A stretch of DNA of 64,000 bases from Doryteuthis pealeii (taxonomy: Eukaryota; Mollusca; Cephalopoda; Myopsida; Loliginidae): NCBI GenBank assembly GCA_023376005.1, contig CM042145.1:17116557-17180556 (forward strand), given 5' to 3'. Every line of letters begins with the position of its first letter. Within the stretch, counting starts at the first letter, position 1. The notes under the pieces are model-generated. The model did not search any database. It worked only from the letters and a program-made list of their open reading frames with translations, and had not been told where the DNA came from. Made by a program: the position numbers and the translations under genes. This document shows positions 57,081 through 64,000 of this stretch, in pieces.

Positions 57081-57861
57081 TATTAGATGCACTGAACAGT
57101 GTCAAAACATCTGGTTATATTTTGTTCTGTTCGACCAAGCATCATTCAAGGCCAAAACAGTTACTGCTTTTCTCCCCCCCCCACCACTCCATAAAGTTGT
57201 GTTGATTTGACGTAAGTGATATGCACCTGACGCCCACCCTCTGTGCCGCGCAAATTCCCCCCCTCTCCATCCATCCACACCCCTCATATTATCTGCACAT
57301 AAGACGCATATAAAAATGTCCTGATGACGTCACCACTACCAGGCAAGCACCCCCAATCATATGTAAATAATTCATTTCAGTTTTATTAATCCATTTTTTT
57401 CTCTAAGCGCACAATGGTTTTAGTATGTCATAAAATTCGCTGATGAAAAGTCTGACACGAAACTGCAAGAATGTGGCGACACCCAGTGAGAATCAAATAC
57501 ACTAACAACGGCCTGCGAGTCCGGATTATTAAACAACTATTGGATTTAACGAACGCTGTTCAGAGATGGGAGAAAACAGTTTGGGTATATGTATACGAAG
57601 TTTGGGCAGATAGATAGATAGATAGATCGATAGATAGATAGATATGTACAAACAGTCCGAGAAAGATAGATATGAAAAGCCTGGTATATATATATATATA
57701 TTTGCGTGTGTGTGTGTGTGTGTGTGTATACATACACGCACACACACAGATACACACACACACACACACACACACATGTATACATTAAGACATGGATATA
57801 AAATCCATCAATGTAAATGTGTATAAAGTTTTTGAGAAAACAAGAAAATATATCTAAAATT

Positions 57862-57915
57862 TACATATTTTGAAGCCAACGCTATAGCGTTTCGGTTTTA
57901 TTGAAACCGTCAACA
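57862..57915 (-). ncRNA. Hammerhead-like motif 9, degenerate
   Basis: Minus strand: GCC/GGC stem I, TTGTTGA core, C, GGTTT/AAACC stem II, GAAA, ACGC-TATA-GCGT stem III. Two core substitutions. Confidence 0.4.
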
Positions 57916-58065
57916 AGGCTAATATTCTTTAATCACATGAAAGAAAACTGTGGACAAGCAAACGCTTATGAGCCTTTGTTTTTTTTTCTTGTTTTTACAC
58001 CATCTTTATACACACACACACACACACACACACGCATATATATATATATGTATATTAATAGTCAT

Positions 58066-58106
58066 CCACAGACACATGTTTCGGCGTTTCACGCCTCTCA
58101 GTGTGG
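58066..58106 (-). ncRNA. Hammerhead-like motif 4, one base missing from the core
   Basis: Minus strand: CCACA / TGTGG stem I, stem II GGCGT-GAA-ACGCC (5 bp), GAAA, short stem III, but the core reads CTGAGA, one base short of CTGANGA. Flanks match motif 2, so it is a mutated copy of the same family. Confidence 0.6.
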
Positions 58107-58341
58107 CTGGACACAACTATCTTTGGCTAGGGTCGAACTCAGACTGACCGTTTGGCAGCCTGATATCTTATCCCCCGTCCACTGACAGCTGTAGCGAGGA
58201 CTGTAGCGGGGACTGGTGTTTTTAAACTATTAAGTACATATGTTTGTTTATGTATTTTACGGTCACAGAGAGATCAAATTTCCGGGGAAACGATCATTGC
58301 TTATATGCTTAGCTTGGGATAGATAGATATGCATTGTCTGG

Positions 58342-58377
<36 letters not shown>

Positions 58378-59037
58378 TAAACGGTCTAGGATAGATAGAT
58401 AGATAGGTAGATAGATAGATATATAGATATGAACAGCTTGGGATAGATAGAAAAATATTCACTTGGAATAGATAGATAAATATGAACAGCCTGTTGTAGT
58501 GATAGATAGATAGATAGATAGATACGCCAAACAGTTATTTACTAAGCTCAACCTTGTTTGGCACAAAGACACAACAGTCGGATACTCAGTGAGAGCCGAA
58601 CTCACCATGATAGGAACGTCTTGTGAGACCAGCTCACTCTATGGCAACGGCTTTATATGCAGCGTTTTATATCCGGGACACCAAATTCTTTTTAGGCCGC
58701 TTCCGGTGAAAAAGGGGGGGGGCGAGGGAAAGGCCCCTTCTGCTTTCACACACAGGCAACAGACGCCAGATGTCAGGTTTCGTGCCGTACTCCAGTGGTT
58801 AGTAAGCTAACCTCACCCACAGGTTAACGTGCCACCTGTCAGAAGAAAATGTCACCCCTACCCAACATCAACAAGCACAGCCTACCCGGGCTCATCATTC
58901 CCACTAGCATATATCTAATGCTCATAAACAATAAAAAAGTATATTGCTCAAAAGTAACAGCAAAAAGGGCATCTGATTCTAAAAGACATTATCATAAGTT
59001 CAAAAACTCCTAAGCTAAATAAGATTTGCGTCTGTCT

Positions 59038-59560
59038 GAGAACTGGGGTTTTAGGATTATTACGGAGGTCATATGAATACATGGATAAGAAATGCTGAAA
59101 AATTTATTCATTGCATTGGTAAGACCTCATTTGGAATTTGCTAATGTGGTTTGGAGTCTAAGACTAATCAAGAACATAAAACTCATTGAGGGAGTTCAAA
59201 GGAGCACTACAAAAGTAATGAATGATTTAAAAAACTTTCGTATGAAGAAAGACTTAGGAACATTGACTTACCAAGTTTGGTTTATCGACGTACAAGAGGG
59301 GATATGATTGAAGTCTACAAATATACCCATGGATTTTATTCAACAAACTTTGATCTACTAAACATTACTTAAAATATCATTACCAGGGGTCAAAAAATTG
59401 TGAAGCAAATGCAAGACACAATTATTTTAGTAACAGAGTGGTGAATACATGGAATAAACTACCATCATCAATAGTGAATGCCCATCTCTAAACTCCTTTA
59501 AGGCAATGTTAGATAATCTGTGGAAAGAGTATAAATATTCTGTGGAATTAAGATGAATGT
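59038..59560 (+). pseudogene. CR1-like LINE reverse-transcriptase C-terminal relic
   Basis: Reads MLKNLFIALVRPHLEFANVV then WSLRLIKNIKLIEGVQRS in one frame. After shifts come RGDMIEVYKYTHGFYSTNF, HNYFSNRVVNTWNKLPSS, LNSFKAMLDNLWKEY. 'LVRPHLEYAN.VW' and 'F(F/S)NRVV..WN.LP' are the characteristic thumb and C-terminal motifs of CR1-group LINEs. At least two frameshifts are present. Confidence 0.75.
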
Positions 59561-59752
59561 TTATAAGGAACAGCTGACAGACCTAATATACTTGCTGAAA
59601 AAATGTTATTATTAAATATAATTAACTGCTACTAAAAAATTGCTCTAGACAAGAATCCCACTTGCATGCTTCCCCGTTCATCAGGGACAAATGATCAACA
59701 TTGAGTTAAAAAACCTAAGAATAATTAAAACAGTTGTACACAAGGTCAATTT

Positions 59753-59985
59753 TTAAGCGGAGCAAAACCGATTTGAATTCAGAGTTGTCCTTTTCCTAGA
59801 CTGATTGCCTAACCAAGGCTAAAGAACCCAATCTGTCCTACTATTTAGCCATATCTAAAGGGGACAGACGGATTCATGCCTTTCTTAAGAGCATTAGCGG
59901 AAAGTTAAATGCAAATAGTCTCTTTCAGGACTTGAACCCAGATCACCGATTCTATTCTGTACAACGATAACAGTTACGCTAAGGT
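59753..59985 (-). mobile_element. SINE-A, diverged copy
   Basis: Retains CAGAGTT...CCTAGACTG, the CTATTTA middle and a degenerate B box (GGGTTCAAGTCC on the minus strand). Confidence 0.7.
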
Positions 59986-60002
59986 TTAATGTAAGAACTT
60001 CT

Positions 60003-60225
60003 CATTGGATTTTTCTCTGGGCCCATTGTCAATCATAGTCGGAGATCTTGGAACAATCCCAAAAACGATGGAAAAGAGATTGATAGAACTGGAGAACTGA
60101 AACCGTCTAGACTACTGCACTATTAAGATCGGTTAGAATACTGAGAAGAGTCCTGGAGACCCGAGGAGATTTACTGTTACTCGAACTTCAGTGCAGACCA
60201 CAAATCTCTTCTGTGAAAATTCGTT
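60003..60225 (+). pseudogene. Degenerate RLE-type LINE 3' end
   Basis: Nucleotide match to the last 200 bases of the 51-52 kb copies (GAAGAGTCCTGGAGACC, then GAGGAGATTTACTG and CTTCAGTG), with frames destroyed. Unlike the other copies, it has no (TAA)n at its ends, suggesting an older insertion. Confidence 0.6.
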
Positions 60226-60301
60226 GAATTTTTAGTTAATAGTCATTTAATTAATTATTAATAGTCCATGAACAATTAAATAAAAACATTGATTATAATG
60301 G

Positions 60302-60303
<2 letters not shown>

Positions 60304-60351
<48 letters not shown>

Positions 60352-60401
60352 GTAATTTTGACGACAATTCACACATAGTATTCTCTCTCTCTACCTCTCT
60401 A

Positions 60402-60483
<82 letters not shown>
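60304..60483. repeat. Compound (TA)n-(CT)n-(TA)n microsatellite
   Basis: TA at 60304-60348, CT at 60407-60447, TA at 60448-60482. Confidence 0.95.
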
Positions 60484-60486
<3 letters not shown>

Positions 60487-60604
60487 GTTTCGTTGAATTG
60501 AACAGACAATTCCTGTCTGACAAGTCTTTCGTTGATCCGTTCTAATCTTCGGGCCATCCTTCTGGTGTCAGGGTGGAACTGGTATAACAGTCCACCAAAT
60601 GTTT

Positions 60605-60650
60605 CGTCACTAGCGCTTTCGGCAATACACTTTGCCATCCTCAGGTGGGA
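60605..60650 (-). ncRNA. Hammerhead-like motif 5
   Basis: Minus strand: CAC/GTG stem I, CTGAGGA core, an extra T, GGCAA/TTGCC stem II, GAAA, self-complementary AGCGCT stem III followed by A. The element around it recurs at 41500-41740. Confidence 0.58.
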
Positions 60651-60990
60651 AACGATGGAATAGTTTTCATGTCTCGTTTTTAACGAGAACGAGTAGAAGC
60701 AAGGAATGAGTGGGAGGTAATATCAATTGGTAGTGGGAAGTTTTTGGAATGGTAGTAGTTTGAACAAACTACTACCATTCCAAAAATGGCACCTTCAGTG
60801 AAACTCGAGTTTCACCATAAGGATCTTGGTGAAACTCGAGTAGGTTATTTCTGTACACACTGTAATACTAAATCCGCTCTACTAACGTATTGAGCACTTT
60901 ATATTTGTTATAACACTGACTTATCCGATTAATACTTGTATCAACCAAATATTGGGATTAACTCAATATTTTTTACCGGTAAGTCATTCC

Positions 60991-61040
<50 letters not shown>

Positions 61041-61130
61041 ATGTGTGTGTGTGTGTGTGTATGTGTGCACATATATGTATGCACACATATTTATTTATAT
61101 GTGTAATATATGGATATGCACATGTAGGAA

Positions 61131-61380
61131 GCGCGTGGTGTAATGGTTAAAGTAATAGGAAATGGACTCGTCGACCCGAGTTCAAATCCTGGACGTGGTA
61201 ATTGCATTTCACTTAGCACTAATACCCTTGGGAAAGGTATGAATTCTACTCTCCCTCCAGCTATGGGTAAATAGTAGGGTAGACTGGGCTCTTTAACCTT
61301 GGTTAGGCAACCGGTCTAGGAGAAGGAAAACTCTGAATTCAAACCTGTTAAACTCCGCTTAAGAAATTGACCTTGTGCCA
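61131..61380 (+). mobile_element. SINE-A, full-length reference copy
   Basis: Head with polymerase III A box (TGGTGTAATGG, 61136) and B box (GAGTTCAAATCC, 61178), then the conserved body (CTCCCTCCAGCTATGGG, CTTTAACCTTGGTTAGGCAA) and an end ...AAACTCCGCTTAAG...CTTGTGCC. This is a tRNA-derived SINE of the kind known from cephalopods. Confidence 0.85.
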
Positions 61381-61677
61381 CATCCATATATATACGAACA
61401 TTCCAAAAGAATTCAACTCAAAGAAGTGTTTTTCACGGAACAGATGGACTCGCTACTTCTAACACACTTCTCTACCCAAATTATAGTGGCCTGTCCAACC
61501 CTTAAAAAATCTTTTAATTTTAATGATTTTTCTTAATAATGATCTCTTTTAAAAAAACTCTCTAAAAACAATTTCTTCAAAGAAGAGATTTTCTCCTAAC
61601 GATGACCTAAGGACAAAACTAGTTGAGAATAATAAACATAAAAGTAATATTCCTGTTTGTCTTATCACTTTTTGTTC

Positions 61678-61724
<47 letters not shown>

Positions 61725-61729
<5 letters not shown>

Positions 61730-61895
61730 TTAACATTATGAAAAAACATATGATGTTTGTTATGTAATTGCTGACAGTACTGTTTCGACCAAATCGATAA
61801 GTTGGTCTTCATCAAAGAGCGACATAGATGGGAAGAGAAGATATCCGTTAAAAAAGACTGTTTACAGAAACGAACGCTGAGTTCACCGCTGAAGT
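61725..61895 (-). mobile_element. Penelope-like terminal repeat (direct copy)
   Basis: Matches the left arm of the hairpin at 62209-62361 plus the loop region. The intervening 61900-62200 is AT-rich with no reading frame. No RT or GIY-YIG coding, so the Penelope-like assignment is inference from the hammerhead-like core and repeat arrangement. Confidence 0.45.
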
Positions 61896-62208
61896 TTTTG
61901 AAAAATGCATGTTCTGTTTTAAAAAATAAAATAAATTTTATTTTTAATTTTTAAAAAATCAGAAGCATTATAGTTTATAGAAAAACTCAAAAGAGTTTGT
62001 TGTAAAAGTTTATATAAAAATGTAAAGAGGGTATCAAAATAGTATAGTATATATTTTTCAGCTGTTAAAAAATATACAAGTCCACATGGTAATTTGAAAA
62101 AAGATGTTAGAGTTCCAAAATTTACTTGTGGCGTTGATAAGTCCGTAGTTATAGATGAAAGTCTTCAAGGTGTAAAAGTCCCAGATATAATGTTTTTTCA
62201 TTTGACAA

Positions 62209-62563
62209 ATATGAAAAATAGATGGAAATTAATCCGACAGTATGAAATTTAACATTATGAAAAAGCATATGATGTTTGTTATGTAATTGCTGACAGTACT
62301 GTTTCGACCAAATCGATAAGTTGGTCTTCATCAAAGAGCGACATAGATGGGAAGAGAAGATCAGCGGTGAACTCAGCGTTCGTTTCTGTAAACAGTCTTT
62401 TTTAACGGATATCTTCTCTTCCCATCTATGTCGCTCTTTGATGAAGACCAACTTATCGATTTGGTCGAAACAGTACTGTCAGCAATTACATAACAAACAT
62501 CATATGTTTTTTCATAATGTTAAATTTCATACTGTCGGATTAATTTCCATCTATTTTTCATAT
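62209..62563. repeat. Long hairpin (153-bp arms, 49-bp loop) with hammerhead-like cores
   Basis: 62209-62361 and 62411-62563 are almost perfect inverted copies (about one to two mismatches). Each arm has GATGAAGACCAA...TTGGTC GAAAC (plus strand in the right arm), a hammerhead-like core with TTGATGA. The loop is the complement of 61840-61890, and 61725-61855 is a further direct copy of the left arm, as in Penelope-like elements with direct and inverted terminal repeats. Confidence 0.7.
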
Positions 62564-62886
62564 ATATATATATATATAATATTATAAATAATTGTAAACA
62601 AGCAGGTTTCCATCCAACAATAAGTTGGGAGAATTAACTTGTGTTGAAAAGAGTTTCTCAATTCCAAAATGGCAGAGTTGGTTAAAAAAAAGGGGATGTT
62701 ATAATTTGTAACCGACCTACTCTCCCGAAACTCAGGGTCTCGTGATTTCACACTCATCAGATGGGCAGATGTTAAACGCAGTCCCGTTAAAGGTTGGGTC
62801 AAAATGACTGCTTAGGCATTTCTTAAATGCTTTTCAACTACAAGACTACGAGCTGCATTATTAATATGAAAAGTAATTGTAAACAA

Positions 62887-62930
<44 letters not shown>

Positions 62931-63120
62931 CAATGCTCTCCTATAAAATGGGATGGAGCACTCTATGACGGCCTTTACATACATACAGGTATGTGTATTA
63001 AAACAGTTAAAATTCCTTTCATATTTTGTGGTTGATGATAGCCGAGAGGGTAAGCTGTTCGATAGTTGATGAAACGATCGGATTTCTAACCCGGTTGTAG
63101 GTCGCTCACAAAATGTCTAG

Positions 63121-63162
63121 CCACACTGAAGAAACTTGATAAGTCGAAACACGTGTCTGTGG
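63121..63162 (+). ncRNA. Hammerhead ribozyme-like motif 2 (intact core)
   Basis: CCACA (stem I), CTGAAGA core, stem II ACTT/AAGT with an A·C mismatch at the closing position, GAAA, ACAC/GTGT self-complementary stem III, C at the cleavage site (63157), TGTGG completing a perfect 5-bp stem I. Confidence 0.68.
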
Positions 63163-63299
63163 ATGACTATATATATATATATATATAATCCAAAAGCCCA
63201 GAGAAGAAATCTTCCTTACGACATAGGTTTTTTTTTTAAAACAACTTGTCGCACTTTGAGAGCTCAATGTGTGCTCTTATTGTTAGAGTCACAGAGCAA

Positions 63300-63343
<44 letters not shown>

Positions 63344-63362
63344 ACAGAATATGGTTAATAAA

Positions 63363-63403
63363 CGCCTGAAGAAGATATCGGAAGATCTGAAACACGTGTC
63401 GCA
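63363..63403 (+). ncRNA. Hammerhead ribozyme-like motif 3
   Basis: CTGAAGA core (63366-63372), stem II AGAT/ATCT with an 8-base loop, GAAA, ACACGTGT then C (63400). The core is canonical; stem I is only two pairs (GC/GC) as it stands. Confidence 0.55.
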
Positions 63404-63514
63404 AATGTAAAATGATAATAATAATTTTTTTTTAAATAACAAAAAATCCATTTTGCGGACCTTCTGTTTTTTATAGAATATTTAATTTTCTCCCGTTGGA
63501 CCCATAACAACACT

Positions 63515-63546
<32 letters not shown>

Positions 63547-63835
63547 ATTATACAAGATGTGACCTGTGGGATCACCCATTAAGCTCTGGGTAGATAATTG
63601 AGATTAGCGAAAAGTGAGTTTGCAAAGCGAATTGAATTTTTTAAAAGTCGGTGTAGTAAAAAAAAAAACCCAAAACAAACAAACAAAAAAAAAACAAAAA
63701 ACAACGTAAAATCATTTTATAAGATTTCTAATAAAGGGAACATTTGACCTAATTTGAATTTAAATGGACCTGGTTCTTGGAATTTTATTAAGAGAAACTA
63801 CGTGTCAGCTGTTTTTGAAACTATATATACAAATA

Positions 63836-63990
63836 GGGGAAGGTATGAATCCAATTCTCCCTCCAGCTATGGGTAAATAGCAGGGTAGACAGGGCTCTTT
63901 AACCATGGCTAGGTAACCAGTCTAGGAGAAGGAAAACTCGGAATTCAAACCTGTTAAACTCCGCTTAAAAATTGACCTTGTGTCGCACCC
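63836..63990 (+). mobile_element. SINE-A 3' body
   Basis: Body and tail of SINE-A ending CTTGTGTCGCACC; the head is absent (5' truncation). Confidence 0.75.
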
Positions 63991-64000
63991 GGCTTGTATG

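Larger units (their letters stand above)
57600..58540. repeat. (GATA)n, (TG)n and (CA)n arrays
   Basis: GATA tracts at 57608-57645, 58318-58376, 58388-58440 and 58500-58524 with CA/TG arrays at 57700-57776 and 58010-58033. Hammerhead-like motifs 4 and 9 lie among them. 57080-57600 holds no recognisable element. Confidence 0.9.

Noticed and set aside
61131..61205. Possible functional tRNA gene
   Set aside because: A and B boxes are present but the sequence does not close into a cloverleaf with an acceptor stem, and it continues into a SINE body found in many copies.

Overview
The window is a piece of a large, AT-rich, repeat-dominated animal genome. Long introns, dense TA/GA/TAA microsatellites, tRNA-derived SINEs, several LINE lineages, mariner relics and Helitrons all fit a mollusc, most likely a cephalopod (octopus-like). 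That taxonomic guess is inference from repeat style and protein flavour. Two assembly gaps are present: 100 N at 7774-7873 and 10 N at 41491-41500.

The only host gene I can support is a deoxyribonuclease II (DNASE2-like) gene on the minus strand. Six internal exons lie between 29909 and 8125 (29729-29909, 22153-22225, 17385-17547, 13839-14045, 9242-9348, 8125-8265), each with GT/AG borders, and together they encode about 290 residues. The signal-peptide exon and the last exon are not visible. The last one would fall at or beyond the 100-N gap. One junction (22153-22225 to 17385-17547) is out of phase by two bases.

About 6.95 kb is present twice in opposite orientation, at 808-7773 and about 34269-41204, flanking the DNase II exons. 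Both arms carry the same inactivated mariner and the same LINE fragment. The inner end of the left arm touches the assembly gap, so this is either a real inverted segmental duplication or an assembly artefact.

The introns (9-34 kb) hold solo LTRs with 4-bp target duplications, Helitrons with TC...CTAG ends, two SINE families, a GC-rich dispersed repeat, a MITE with an 8-bp target duplication and internal TTAGGG repeats, a polypurine minisatellite and a 23-bp minisatellite that is open in more than one frame.

From 41 kb to the end there is no recognisable host gene. It is a repeat landscape: Helitrons, LINE 3' ends with a restriction-like-endonuclease motif embedded in (TAA)n, RTE- and CR1-like fragments, mariner relics, long TA/CT/GATA arrays and a 1-kb minisatellite. 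The most striking signal is a scatter of hammerhead-ribozyme-like motifs, some intact and some degenerate. They probably belong to Penelope-like or retrozyme-like retroelements.
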